Below, one piece after another: positions 1-7,990 of a stretch of DNA of 64,000 bases. The DNA lies in assembly GCA_948500755.1 (NCBI GenBank), contig CAOOYH010000008.1, positions 9,630 through 73,629 of the forward strand, read 5' to 3'. This stretch comes from an uncultured Lactobacillus sp. GTDB taxonomy: Bacteria > Bacillota > Bacilli > Lactobacillales > Lactobacillaceae. Under the pieces are notes generated by a model that was given only the letters and a program-made list of their open reading frames with translations, was not told where the DNA came from and made no database searches. A program made the translations under genes and the position numbers. Numbering within the stretch: the stretch's first letter is position 1; each line of letters begins with the position of its first letter.

Positions 1-1
1 T

Positions 2-292
2 GGTGAACCACTTTTTTCAAGTCAAGATAAATATGATGCAGGCTGTGGTTGGCCGAGTTTTACGAAGCCAATAAAAAAATTAAGTTATAAACGGGATCAA
101 TCTCATGGAATGGAGCGAACAGAAGTGAAAAGCCCCATTGCTGATTCCCACTTAGGTCATGTTTTTACTGATGGACCAGTCGATCAGGGAGGATTAAGAT
201 ATTGTATTAATTCTGCTTCCTTAAAATTCATTCCATATGATAAGCTAGAAGAGGAAGGCTATAGTCAATATAAAAAAATATTTGAGGAATAG
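2..292 (+). CDS. msrB: Peptide methionine-R-sulfoxide reductase, 5' truncated by window edge
   Basis: Reduces the R epimer of methionine sulfoxide in oxidised proteins, in the cytoplasm. Only the last 96 residues are in the window; the frame is open from base 2 and the start lies upstream. Visible family blocks in order are PLFSSQDKYD, CGWPSF, the DSHLGHVF block and the catalytic-cysteine block RYCINSA close to the C-terminus. The frame ends at TAG 290-292. The next gene starts 4 bases later, so the two are probably co-transcribed. The complementary MsrA lies about 1.5 kb downstream but is separated by a terminator. The identification is firm because the MsrB signature is almost continuous. 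Confidence 0.95.
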   Translation, partial: GEPLFSSQDKYDAGCGWPSFTKPIKKLSYKRDQSHGMERTEVKSPIADSHLGHVFTDGPVDQGGLRYCINSASLKFIPYDKLEEEGYSQYKKIFEE

Positions 293-296
293 GATC

Positions 297-1058
297 ATGA
301 ATTTAATACAAGTTTTTGATAATTTGAAGGTTCCAGAAGAAAATATTCCTGAATTATTAGAGTTTGCTGGTCAACATGAAGACTTTTTGTCAAAGATAGT
401 TAAAGCCTCTGGTAATCAGGTTGAATACAGTGTAAGTGGGACACAGTCTACTAATAGTAAGCTTGTAGATAAACAGATTGCCTTTTTAGGAAGTTCTGTT
501 ACTTATGGTGCAGGTGCCTTGAGTGAATCATTCGTAGATTATTTAAGAAAAAAAGATGGGATTTACCCATTTAAAGAAGCTGTTTCAGGAACAACCTTAG
601 CTGAAAATGGTGATAATTCTTATGTGGCACGCTTAGAGAAACTCCCAATTTTAGAAAATATAAGTGCGTTTGTTTTGCAACTTTCAACTAATGATGCTAA
701 AGTTGATATTCCTTTAGGTAAAATTAGTGAAAGTGACAAATATGATATTACAACTAGTATTGGAGCAATTGAATTCATTTTAGAATATGTTAAAAAGACT
801 TGGAATTGTCCTGTTTTGATTTATTCTAATCCATCTTTTGATTCTGAAAAATATGGTAAATTAGTAGAAGCAACAAAAGAATTACAAAAGAAATGGAAAT
901 TTAAGTTTCTTAATATGTGGGATGACAAGCGCTTTGATTACAATGAAAAAGACCGTCAACTCTATATGGTTGACGATATTCATCCCACTCGTGCTGGATA
1001 TAAAATGAGCTGGCTTCCTGAATTTGAAAAAGCGCTCAATGATATTTATGAAAATTAG
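297..1058 (+). CDS. SGNH/GDSL-type hydrolase
   Basis: A 253-residue predicted esterase or acyl hydrolase of the SGNH fold. The nucleophile block is LGSSVTYG with the likely catalytic serine at residue 67; the C-terminal block DDIHPTRAGY supplies the Asp/His pair; LQLSTNDA sits where the oxyanion Asn block is expected. No signal peptide is seen, so it is probably cytoplasmic. About 60 residues precede the SGNH core and I do not recognise them. ATG 297 is chosen over an upstream TTG at 282 because GAGGA (284-288) is correctly spaced for it and the TTG would overlap msrB. The substrate cannot be told from sequence. Confidence 0.85.
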   Translation: MNLIQVFDNLKVPEENIPELLEFAGQHEDFLSKIVKASGNQVEYSVSGTQSTNSKLVDKQIAFLGSSVTYGAGALSESFVDYLRKKDGIYPFKEAVSGTTLAENGDNSYVARLEKLPILENISAFVLQLSTNDAKVDIPLGKISESDKYDITTSIGAIEFILEYVKKTWNCPVLIYSNPSFDSEKYGKLVEATKELQKKWKFKFLNMWDDKRFDYNEKDRQLYMVDDIHPTRAGYKMSWLPEFEKALNDIYEN

Positions 1059-1066
1059 TTTTATTT

Positions 1067-1110
1067 AAATCCATCTTTTGATTTTATATAATCGAGAGAT
1101 GGATTTTTTT
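1067..1110 (+). terminator. Rho-independent terminator after SGNH hydrolase
   Basis: Ten-base perfect stem AAATCCATCT / AGATGGATTT (1067-1076 with 1097-1106) followed by a T run. The loop is long (20 nt). Confidence 0.8.
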
Positions 1111-1341
1111 ATTCTTTTGCAGATAAAACAAATTTATATTTATTACGTTAAAATAATTATGTAAAGTATTGTTTTGAAAATAGATTTAATATAAACGCCG
1201 GATATAATCGAGGCACTTAACAGCAGTGATAAGCTATAAAACTAAATATTATGACTAAGAAAGAAATTATAAATCTGTTATCATAGCAATATCTAATATC
1301 ACTTAGATTTGTTTTATATTTAATTAGAAAGATGATATTTA
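1111..1341. other. Intergenic stretch without a recognised gene
   Basis: AT-rich and without a convincing ORF on either strand. A TATAAT occurs at 1203-1208, but no -35 hexamer is found at an acceptable distance. I see nothing else to annotate. Confidence 0.5.
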
Positions 1342-1532
1342 ATGGCTAAACTAACAGAAGCTAGAAAAAAGCTAATAAAAAATGGGATGAAAATAATAAA
1401 GATAGAAAGAACTACATAGTTAAACGATCCACTACAAAAAACTTTATTCTTAAGTTAGCTACTAAAGAAGATTTAAAAGCGATAGAAAGTTACATAGAGG
1501 AAAGAAAAGCAAAGTTAAAGGAAAGTAAGTAA
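1342..1532 (+). pseudogene. Small basic protein gene broken by a frameshift in an A-run
   Basis: From ATG 1342 the frame reads MAKLTEARKK, then stops at a TAG after 25 codons. From GCT 1371, in another frame, an uninterrupted reading continues ANKKWDENNKDRKNYIVKRS and so on to TAA 1530-1532. The two halves join if the A6 run at 1365-1370 had one more A (or two fewer). The joined product would be about 63 residues, highly charged. From memory, similar small proteins of unknown function (start MAKLT, block KNFILKLAT) occur in lactobacilli. A terminator follows directly, which supports this having been a real transcription unit. It could also be a sequencing error in a homopolymer. Confidence 0.6.
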
Positions 1533-1542
1533 ATATAAAAAG

Positions 1543-1581
1543 AAAGTCATTTTAGATCTGATGTTCTAGAGTGACTTTTTT
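1543..1581 (+). terminator. Rho-independent terminator after the broken small gene
   Basis: Stem AAAGTCA...TGACTTT (1543-1549 with 1572-1578), extended inward by G-U pairs and TAGA/TCTA, followed by T residues. Confidence 0.75.
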
Positions 1582-1744
1582 GCTTTAAGGGTAATTTCCA
1601 TTAATAATATATATGAATGAATTAAAAGAAATAGGAACTTAAAAAGTACCACAATTTTGATAAACATTGATTTTTTAGAAAGTTAGTGGAAATATAGTGA
1701 AAGTAATCCATAATTATTCAAATTTAGAAAGAAGTGCTAATAAA

Positions 1745-2302
1745 ATGAAAGACGTTAAATCCCTTGATAACAATGAAAAAACGCAGTATGACACAGCTAT
1801 CTTTGCTGGCGGGTGCTTTTGGTGTATGGTTGCTCCTTTCGATACATATCCTGGTGTCATAAAGGTCGAATCAGGTTATACCGGTGGAGTCGTGCCTAAC
1901 GCTACTTACGAACAAGTTTGTACGGGATTAACTGGACATACTGAGGCGGTTCGCATTACTTATGATCCAAATAAACTATCTTATGAGGATTTAGTTAATA
2001 TTTATTGGCAAGTTACTGATCCAACTGATGCTATGGGACAATTTCAAGATCGCGGCAGTCAATATCAACCAGTGATTTACTATAATTCACCTGAACAAAA
2101 AGAAATTGCTGAACAATCACGTAAATCTTTAGCAGATTCAAATAAGTTTTCAGATCCAATTGTAACCCGTATTGAACCAGCAAAGCCTTTCTATTTGGCT
2201 GAAGATTACCATCAAGATTTTTATAAAAAAGATCCAGCTCGGTATGCTTTAGAAGAGGCCGGAGGGAGAGAACAATTTATCAAAAAACATTGGAAAAAAT
2301 AG
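1745..2302 (+). CDS. msrA: Peptide methionine-S-sulfoxide reductase
   Basis: Reduces the S epimer of methionine sulfoxide, complementing MsrB at the left edge. The catalytic motif GCFWC is at residues 23-27 and is followed by GVIKVESGYTGG, a HTEAVRI block and DQ/YQPVIYY, all characteristic of the family; the C-terminal AEDYHQDF block is also present. Two starts are possible: GTG 1697 (201 residues) and ATG 1745 (185 residues). I chose ATG 1745 since it gives the usual family length and has a GAAAGAAG stretch upstream, but GTG 1697 has a closer GGAAA and cannot be excluded. It appears to be transcribed alone. Confidence 0.93.
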   Translation: MKDVKSLDNNEKTQYDTAIFAGGCFWCMVAPFDTYPGVIKVESGYTGGVVPNATYEQVCTGLTGHTEAVRITYDPNKLSYEDLVNIYWQVTDPTDAMGQFQDRGSQYQPVIYYNSPEQKEIAEQSRKSLADSNKFSDPIVTRIEPAKPFYLAEDYHQDFYKKDPARYALEEAGGREQFIKKHWKK

Positions 2303-2367
2303 ACTTGTTTTTAACTATAAATATCTTTACACTAGATACGTTATGAACATAGTAAAAGAGGAAAATT

Positions 2368-3246
2368 ATGAGTACATTAGAAAGGCTTTCGCGGCGTCAT
2401 ATCTTAATTTCGAAGTTATCAGCAGCTTTATTTTATGCTTTAGCCGTTGCTATCGCCTTAAACTTTTTCTGGCAACCTGGTAAAATTTATGCTTCTGGAA
2501 TTACTGGTTTTGCCCAAATTTTACAGTCTGTATCAGAACGGTATTTGCCATTTACATTAGCTACATCAGTAATGTATTTTGTACTAAATATCCCATTATT
2601 TATTTTAGGATGGTTTAAAATTGGCCACCGTTTTACGATTTTTACTTTAATTGCAGTTTTATTGGCATCTATCATGATGAAAATTATTGCTCCAATTAAG
2701 ATGAGCTATGATCCAATTATTTGTGCAATTTTTGGTGGAGTAATTAATGGTGTTGGTACTGGGATAGCTTTAAAATCAGGTATCTCTACTGGTGGACTAG
2801 ATGTCTTAGGGATTATTTTACGAAAGAAAACTGGTAAAAGCTTTGGTCAAATAAATATCTTTTTTAACCTAATTATCGTAATATGTGCTGGTTTTGTATT
2901 TGGATGGACTCGGGCTCTATATACGGCTTTGAACATCTTTGTCAATGGTAAGGTAATAGACGCTGTCTATAATCAACATCAAAAGATGCAGGTATTAATC
3001 GTAACCGAACATCCTAAACATATTATTGATGGAATTCAGGCTAAGATGCATCGTGGGATTACGATTCTGCATGATGCCGAGGGTGCGTATAGTCATACTG
3101 AAAAGACAGTCTTATTAATGGTAATTGATAAATATGATATGTATGACATTTATAATATTGTCTTAAACAATGATCCATATGCTTTCATGAGTTTAAGCGA
3201 AGTTTCGAAGGTATATGGAAGATTCAAGGAACAGACGCCAGTTTAG
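2368..3246 (+). CDS. YitT family membrane protein
   Basis: A 292-residue polytopic membrane protein. The N-terminal two thirds carry about five or six hydrophobic segments (from about residue 20 to 200) with the glycine-rich motifs typical of YitT (ITGFAQIL, GGVINGVGTGIALKSG, STGGLDVLG). The last 80 residues are soluble and match the DUF2179 cytoplasmic domain (QKMQVLIVTE, HRGITILHDAEGAYS). The start is ATG 2368 behind AAAGAGGAAAA. The function of the family is not established. The serine dehydratase pair starts 87 bases downstream with no terminator between, so joint transcription is possible. Confidence 0.9.
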   Translation: MSTLERLSRRHILISKLSAALFYALAVAIALNFFWQPGKIYASGITGFAQILQSVSERYLPFTLATSVMYFVLNIPLFILGWFKIGHRFTIFTLIAVLLASIMMKIIAPIKMSYDPIICAIFGGVINGVGTGIALKSGISTGGLDVLGIILRKKTGKSFGQINIFFNLIIVICAGFVFGWTRALYTALNIFVNGKVIDAVYNQHQKMQVLIVTEHPKHIIDGIQAKMHRGITILHDAEGAYSHTEKTVLLMVIDKYDMYDIYNIVLNNDPYAFMSLSEVSKVYGRFKEQTPV

Positions 3247-3333
3247 ATGTTACTAGAAAACGATTATTTCACTTTATACAACAAAGGAAATGGTCGTTTT
3301 TCTTTAAAAATATTTTTATGTAGGGAATCTAAG

Positions 3334-3996
3334 ATGGAAAATCGTTTTAAAAGTGTTTTTGATATCATTGGTCCAGTTATGATTGGACCGTCTAGTTCAC
3401 ATACAGCTGGTGCAGTAGCAATTGGCAGAGAAGGAAATAAGCTTTTTGGAGGAGTTCCTAAAAAGGTTACTGTTCATTATTATGGCTCTTTTGCTCAAAC
3501 TCATCGTGGACATGGTACTGATTATGCAATTGCAGCAGGAATTTTGGGCTTTACTACTTCTGACTTACGAGTACCAAAAGCTCCAGAAATTGCACGTAAG
3601 CGGGGTATTGATATTAGATTTGTAGAGGAAAAGGGAGAAAGCCCGATTCATCACCCCAATACAGCGATTTTGGATATGACTGATGGTCATAAAAGAGTTC
3701 AGTTGGCAGGCTGTTCTATTGGTGGTGGGGCAATAGAAATTCGACGCTTAGTAATCCATGATATTGTGGTTGAGCCAAGCGGTACGTTGCCAATTGTTCT
3801 ATTGATTGATCCAGAAAGAAAAATAAAAAATCAAAGATTCTTGACTTCCTTTTTACAACAAAAGGCACCCTTTAATGAGAGCAGAATATATAAAAGTCCT
3901 GACTATTACATCTATGAATATGATATTCAAAACTATTTTAAGCCTTCTTTAATTGGAGAACTCAAGAAAAAATATAAAAACATTGTTTGTTTATGA
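3334..3996 (+). CDS. sdaAB: L-serine dehydratase, beta subunit
   Basis: Small subunit of the oxygen-sensitive [4Fe-4S] L-serine dehydratase, which deaminates serine to pyruvate and ammonia. The family block GPVMIGPSSSHTAGAVAIG is near the N-terminus, followed by YGSFAQTHRGHGTDYAI. The last 70 residues, where an ACT-type domain sits in Bacillus homologues, are weakly conserved here. The frame is open back to 3247, but ATG 3334 is preceded by AGGGA (3322-3326) at good spacing and gives the usual 220 residues. The alpha subunit follows 12 bases later. Confidence 0.93.
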   Translation: MENRFKSVFDIIGPVMIGPSSSHTAGAVAIGREGNKLFGGVPKKVTVHYYGSFAQTHRGHGTDYAIAAGILGFTTSDLRVPKAPEIARKRGIDIRFVEEKGESPIHHPNTAILDMTDGHKRVQLAGCSIGGGAIEIRRLVIHDIVVEPSGTLPIVLLIDPERKIKNQRFLTSFLQQKAPFNESRIYKSPDYYIYEYDIQNYFKPSLIGELKKKYKNIVCL

Positions 3997-4008
3997 AATG
4001 AGAAACTA

Positions 4009-4890
4009 ATGTACAATCATATTAAAGAAATTGTTGCAGACGCTGAAAAAACAGAAAAACCTATTTCAGAATTAATAATTGAACAAGAATGCAAATTATC
4101 AGGTCTATCCAGAGAAAAAGTATGGAATAAAATGAAATATAATCTTGAAACCATGCGTGCTGCGGTTAGTAAGGGAAGTACTGGTAAAGGAGTATTTTCT
4201 CATACTGGCTTAACGGGTGGTGAAGCGATTAAAATAAAGAATTATCGTGAAAAAGGATATACTCTTTCTGGTGATTTTATGATGGAAGCTGTGCAAAATG
4301 CAGTAGCAACAAATGAAGTAAATGCTGCGATGGGCGTCATTTGTGCAACCCCAACAGCTGGCTCTTCTGGCACACTACCAGGCATTTTATTTATGCTTGA
4401 AAAAAAGCTCGACTTAAATGAAGAGCAAATGATTCGCTTTCTCTTTACTGCAGGAGGAATGGGATTAGTTATTGGAAATAACGCGGAAATTGCTGGTGCA
4501 ACCGGCGGATGCCAAGCAGAAGTAGGGTCGGCTTCCGCAATGGGTGCAGCAGCGGCTGTAGAAATAGCCGGTGGCACACCCGCGCAAAGCTCTCAAGCTT
4601 TAGCGATTGCGATGTCTAATTTATTGGGACTAGTATGTGATCCAATAGCAGGACTAGTAGAAGTACCCTGCGTAAAAAGAAATGCTATTGGAGCAGGCAA
4701 CGCACTAATTGCGGCTGATATGGCACTAGCTGGATGTACCAGTGTTATCCCGGCTGATGAGTGTATTGATGCTATGAAAAAAGTTGGTCATCAAATGCCA
4801 GTATCATTAAGAGAAACTGGTATTGGTGGATTAGCAGGTACTCCAACAGGACAGGCTATTAAGACTAGAATTTTTGAAAAAGATGTTTAA
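4009..4890 (+). CDS. sdaAA: L-serine dehydratase, alpha subunit
   Basis: Catalytic, iron-sulfur-carrying subunit that pairs with the upstream beta subunit. The 293-residue protein has the expected cysteine-containing blocks: CATPTAGSSGTLPG, GATGGCQAEVGSASAMGAAA and CDPIAGLVEVPCVKRNA; the third block holds the closely spaced cysteine pair. The start ATG 4009 has only a weak GAGAA upstream, consistent with coupling to the beta gene. Its last codons run directly into the DUF59 gene. That neighbour belongs to a family linked to iron-sulfur cluster assembly, which fits the cluster this enzyme needs. Confidence 0.95.
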   Translation: MYNHIKEIVADAEKTEKPISELIIEQECKLSGLSREKVWNKMKYNLETMRAAVSKGSTGKGVFSHTGLTGGEAIKIKNYREKGYTLSGDFMMEAVQNAVATNEVNAAMGVICATPTAGSSGTLPGILFMLEKKLDLNEEQMIRFLFTAGGMGLVIGNNAEIAGATGGCQAEVGSASAMGAAAAVEIAGGTPAQSSQALAIAMSNLLGLVCDPIAGLVEVPCVKRNAIGAGNALIAADMALAGCTSVIPADECIDAMKKVGHQMPVSLRETGIGGLAGTPTGQAIKTRIFEKDV

Positions 4891-4891
4891 A

Positions 4892-5212
4892 ATGCGGACT
4901 AGTGAAGAAATTAAGCAAAATATTATCAATCAACTAGCAACTGTCATAGACCCGGAGTTAGGGGTAGATGTTGTTAATCTAGGACTAGTTTACGAGATTG
5001 ATTTAGATGAAGATGGAATTTGTCTGATTAATATGACTTTAACCACTCCAGCTTGTCCTTTAACAGAAGTATTAATTGAATTGGTTACTGCAGCAGTTAT
5101 GAAGGTTCCTGAAGTTAAAAATGTTGATGTTGAGTTTGTTTGGTATCCAGTTTGGAGTCCAGAAAAGATGAGCGATCAAGCTAAAAAATATTTTGGATAT
5201 GACGAAAAATAA
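4892..5212 (+). CDS. DUF59 / MIP18-family iron-sulfur assembly factor
   Basis: A 106-residue protein of the SufT/PaaD-like DUF59 family, implicated in iron-sulfur cluster maturation. Visible motifs are VIDPELGVDVVNLGLVY near the N-terminus and MTLTTPACPLTEV with the conserved cysteine in the middle, then a VEFVWYPVWSPEKMS tail. Possible starts are TTG 4874, ATG 4883 and ATG 4892. I chose ATG 4892, one base after the sdaAA stop, as translationally coupled; the conserved domain is unaffected by the choice. It is a stand-alone copy, with no suf genes nearby. A role in maturing the adjacent serine dehydratase is my inference. Confidence 0.88.
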   Translation: MRTSEEIKQNIINQLATVIDPELGVDVVNLGLVYEIDLDEDGICLINMTLTTPACPLTEVLIELVTAAVMKVPEVKNVDVEFVWYPVWSPEKMSDQAKKYFGYDEK

Positions 5213-5226
5213 ATAGAGGCATAAAA

Positions 5227-5260
5227 AAAGATCTTTCAAAATTTAATGAAAGATCTTTTT
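5227..5260. terminator. Bidirectional terminator between convergent genes
   Basis: Perfect 12-bp stem AAAGATCTTTCA / TGAAAGATCTTT (5227-5238 with 5247-5258), flanked by A and T runs on either side. It sits between the rightward DUF59 gene and the leftward PpsR gene and can serve both. Confidence 0.9.
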
Positions 5261-5280
5261 AAAATGTTTAATTTTATTTG

Positions 5281-6123
5281 TTACTTAGCGTAGTCATCAA
5301 TACCGAGGTGTTCTAAAATTAGTGCTGCTGTTTCTTCAATTGAACGATGAGCAACGTTAATTACATAGCAACCAAGTTTCTTATAGAGTTTATCAGCTGC
5401 TTCAAGTTCTGCATTGATCGAATCCATATTAGAGTAAGTAGTATCTGGGTTCAGACCATAGGCTATCATTCTTTGACGTCTGATTTCATTCAAAACGGAC
5501 GGATCGTTTGTTAAACCAATGATTTTCTTAGGATTAATCTTATAGATTTCATCTGGAATATGGGTTTGAGGTACAAGTGGTAAATTAGCGACCTTAAGAT
5601 TCTTGTTAGCTAAGAATAAAGAAAGTGGAGTCTTAGAAGTTCGAGAAACACCAAGTAAAACAACGTCAGCTTCTAAGAAACCTTTTGGATCTTTTCCGTC
5701 ATCATACATAACAGCAAATTCCATTGCAGAAATTCTATCAAAGTAATTTTGACCCATGTGGTGAACAGCACCGATTTCATGTTTAGGTTCTTCACCAGTT
5801 AAAGCATGAATGTTGTCAATTACGCCAGAAAGTAAGTCGACGTATTTCATATTATGTTCACGTGCAAATTTAATTACAGCCAATTGTTCATCTTCGTGAA
5901 TCAAGGTAAAGGCAATTAATACGTTTTCAAATTCTGTGATTTCACTAAAAACTTTTTCTAGCTTTTCTCGATTTGTAATAAAAGGATAGCGGCGGTAGTT
6001 AAATTTAACGTTTGGATATTGAACTGCCCCAGCTTGGACCATATTGAAAGCTGTATCACCAACAGAGTCAGAAATAATAATTAGATTAACAATTTTTTGA
6101 TTTTCTTTTTTTTCTTCAGTCAT
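5281..6123 (-). CDS. Bifunctional kinase/pyrophosphorylase of the PpsR family (DUF299)
   Basis: Characterised members phosphorylate and dephosphorylate pyruvate phosphate dikinase or PEP synthase to switch it off and on; the Bacillus relative YqfL is linked to gluconeogenic control. This 280-residue protein begins with VNLIIISDSVGDTAFNM and has the family P-loop GVSRTSKTPLS around residue 155. The start is the ATG at 6121-6123, with GAGGTG upstream; a GTG three codons earlier is part of that ribosome binding site. No PPDK or PEP synthase gene is in the window, although PEP carboxylase is. The target is therefore unknown from this sequence. Confidence 0.9.
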   Translation of the reverse strand: MTEEKKENQKIVNLIIISDSVGDTAFNMVQAGAVQYPNVKFNYRRYPFITNREKLEKVFSEITEFENVLIAFTLIHEDEQLAVIKFAREHNMKYVDLLSGVIDNIHALTGEEPKHEIGAVHHMGQNYFDRISAMEFAVMYDDGKDPKGFLEADVVLLGVSRTSKTPLSLFLANKNLKVANLPLVPQTHIPDEIYKINPKKIIGLTNDPSVLNEIRRQRMIAYGLNPDTTYSNMDSINAELEAADKLYKKLGCYVINVAHRSIEETAALILEHLGIDDYAK

Positions 6124-6186
6124 ATATTTCACCTCATTAATTATCTAAATTATACCAAAATAAGTAAGAAAAATGTTAATCGACTA

Positions 6187-6215
6187 TTGACCGTTTTTTC
6201 TCGTTTAGCTATAAT
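6187..6215 (+). promoter_or_regulatory. Promoter of rpsU
   Basis: TTGACC (6187-6192), 17-base spacer, TATAAT (6210-6215): close to the vegetative sigma-A consensus, 58 bases before the rpsU start. Confidence 0.85.
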
Positions 6216-6273
6216 TTAACTATATTGTTGTGGCACATATTTGTGTGCCAAGAAATGGAAGGAGGGATCTCAC

Positions 6274-6450
6274 ATGGCTAAGACAATCGTTCACGAAAAC
6301 GAGTCTATTGATGATGCTCTTCGTCGTTTCAAACGTTCCGTTTCTAGAAGTGGTACCTTGCAAGAATACCGCAAGCGTGAATTCTACGAAAAACCAAGCG
6401 TTAAGAGAAAGTTAAAATCCGAAGCTGCTCGTAAGCGTAGACATTATTAA
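6274..6450 (+). CDS. rpsU: 30S ribosomal protein S21
   Basis: Small basic ribosomal protein of 58 residues. MAKTIVHENESIDDALRRFK is the typical S21 N-terminus, and the C-terminal arm KRKLKSEAARKRRHY is the usual lysine/arginine tail. The start ATG 6274 is preceded by a strong AAGGAGGG (6259-6266); an in-frame upstream extension is ignored because it contains the ribosome binding site. It has its own near-consensus promoter and its own terminator, so it is likely transcribed at high level alone. Its place ahead of yqeY and phoH follows the common Firmicutes order. Confidence 0.98.
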   Translation: MAKTIVHENESIDDALRRFKRSVSRSGTLQEYRKREFYEKPSVKRKLKSEAARKRRHY

Positions 6451-6456
6451 TATAGA

Positions 6457-6498
6457 AAAAGCTCCTGGTAGAAAATTCTTCTATCAAGAGCTTTTTTT
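6457..6498 (+). terminator. Terminator after rpsU
   Basis: Stem AAAAGCTC / GAGCTTTT (6457-6464 with 6488-6495) extended inward by GGTAGAA / TTCTATC with a G-U pair, then a T run. Confidence 0.88.
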
Positions 6499-6556
6499 AT
6501 ATAAAAAGTTTAAAATAGACTGTGTAAGTTTTGATTAAAGAGGAGAATTAAATACA

Positions 6557-7000
6557 ATGTCACTAAATGATACTTTAATGCAAGATATGAAAACAGCTAT
6601 GAAAGCCAAAGATAAGGAAGCTTTAACTACAATTCGCTCGCTTAAGGCTGCAATAATGAATTATAAAATTAAAGTGGGACATGATCTAACTAGTGATGAT
6701 GAATTAACAGTTTTGTCCAGCGCTCTTAAACAACGCAAAGAATCTTTAGAAGAATTTACTAAGGCTGGCAGAGATGATTTAATTAATCAAACAAAGAATG
6801 AAATGAAATTAATTGAAAAATACATGCCAAAGCAAATGTCTAAGGAAGAACTTGAAGAAACTGTTGAAGAAACAATTAAAGAAGTTGGAGCAAGTTCTAA
6901 AAAAGACTTTGGTAAAGTTATGCAAGCTTTAATGCCAAAAATTAAGGGTAAGGCTGATGGTAAAGCAGCTTCTTCAATTGTTGGTAAAAAGCTTAACTAA
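6557..7000 (+). CDS. yqeY: GatB/YqeY-domain protein
   Basis: A 147-residue soluble protein of the YqeY family, related to the tail domain of the GatB amidotransferase subunit that binds tRNA. Typical features are the N-terminal block MKTAMKAKDKEALTTIRSLK, the central LIEKYMPKQMSKEEL and the C-terminal KDFGKVMQALMPKIKGKADG block. The start ATG 6557 follows AAAGAGGAGAA. It lies between rpsU and phoH, the same context as in Bacillus. No specific activity is established for stand-alone YqeY proteins. Confidence 0.93.
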   Translation: MSLNDTLMQDMKTAMKAKDKEALTTIRSLKAAIMNYKIKVGHDLTSDDELTVLSSALKQRKESLEEFTKAGRDDLINQTKNEMKLIEKYMPKQMSKEELEETVEETIKEVGASSKKDFGKVMQALMPKIKGKADGKAASSIVGKKLN

Positions 7001-7027
7001 TAGCTTTTATTAAACGGAGGATTTTAA

Positions 7028-7987
7028 GTGGGACAAACTATAGAAGCAACATTTACACCAACTAAACCAGAAACAATCATGAATTTAGTTGGAATTAACG
7101 ATGCAAATTTGCGTTTAATTGAAGAATCTTATGATGTGCAGGTAACTGATACTGGTAGTGAAATCGAAGTAACCGGAGAAGAAAGCATTGTTAAGAAAAT
7201 TATGCAAATTTTTACTGCTTTGGATAAGGTTGTTACCCGTGGAGTTACTATTACTGCAACTGATGTTGTTAGCGCAATTAAGATGGCAGATAAGGGAACT
7301 TTAGAATTTTTTGGAGAATTATATAATAAAATTCTAATTAGGGATGCTAAAGGTCGTCCAGTTCGCGTTAAGAATATGGGACAAAAACGCTATATTGAAG
7401 CTATTCAAAAATATGATGTCGTTTTTGGAATTGGGCCAGCTGGTACAGGAAAGACTTTTCTAGCCGTAGTTATGGCGATTGCGGCCTTTAAAAAAGGAGA
7501 AGTGTCCCGGATTATTTTGACTAGACCAGCGGTAGAAGCAGGCGAATCATTAGGATTTCTTCCAGGTGATTTAAAAGAAAAAGTTGATCCATATTTAAGA
7601 CCAATCTATGATTCTTTATATGCTATTTTAGGTGTAGAGCCAACCAACCGTTTAATGGAACGTGGGGTTATTGAAGTAGCTCCTCTAGCATATATGCGTG
7701 GTAGAACTTTGGATGATGCTTTTGTAATTCTAGACGAAGCACAAAATACAACACAGGCACAAATGAAGATGTTTTTAACAAGATTAGGATTTAATTCTAA
7801 AATGGTTGTCAATGGGGACCAGACCCAAATTGACTTACCAGGAAAAGCAAAGAGTGGATTATTACAAGCTGAACATATTTTACAGAATATTGAGCAAGTA
7901 AAATTCATTAACTTTACTTTTAATGATGTTGTTCGTCATCCCGTTGTGGCCAAAATTGTTAGAGCATATGAAGAAGAGGGACACTAA
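7028..7987 (+). CDS. phoH: PhoH-like ATPase
   Basis: A 319-residue P-loop protein of the PhoH family, often considered RNA-associated. The N-terminal 100 residues are KH-like; the Walker A motif is GIGPAGTGKTFLAVV around residue 137-150 and Walker B is FVILDEAQN, followed by a VNGDQTQIDLP block and a C-terminal arginine motif VVRHPVVAKIV. The GTG start at 7028 has GGAGG upstream with good spacing. The next gene ybeY begins 3 bases after the stop. This conserved pairing supports a role in RNA processing together with YbeY. Confidence 0.95.
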   Translation: MGQTIEATFTPTKPETIMNLVGINDANLRLIEESYDVQVTDTGSEIEVTGEESIVKKIMQIFTALDKVVTRGVTITATDVVSAIKMADKGTLEFFGELYNKILIRDAKGRPVRVKNMGQKRYIEAIQKYDVVFGIGPAGTGKTFLAVVMAIAAFKKGEVSRIILTRPAVEAGESLGFLPGDLKEKVDPYLRPIYDSLYAILGVEPTNRLMERGVIEVAPLAYMRGRTLDDAFVILDEAQNTTQAQMKMFLTRLGFNSKMVVNGDQTQIDLPGKAKSGLLQAEHILQNIEQVKFINFTFNDVVRHPVVAKIVRAYEEEGH

Positions 7988-7990
7988 GAG

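Noticed and set aside
1174..1208. Promoter TTGAAA ... TATAAT upstream of the broken small gene
   Set aside because: The spacer is 23 bases, too long for a sigma-A promoter, and no better -35 was found.
4242..4577. 111-codon minus-strand ORF
   Set aside because: It lies wholly antisense to sdaAA, is alanine/proline/serine rich and matches nothing; it is a shadow of the coding strand.
6230..6415. 61-codon ORF over the rpsU leader
   Set aside because: It overlaps rpsU in another frame and includes the rpsU promoter-proximal leader; no independent support.
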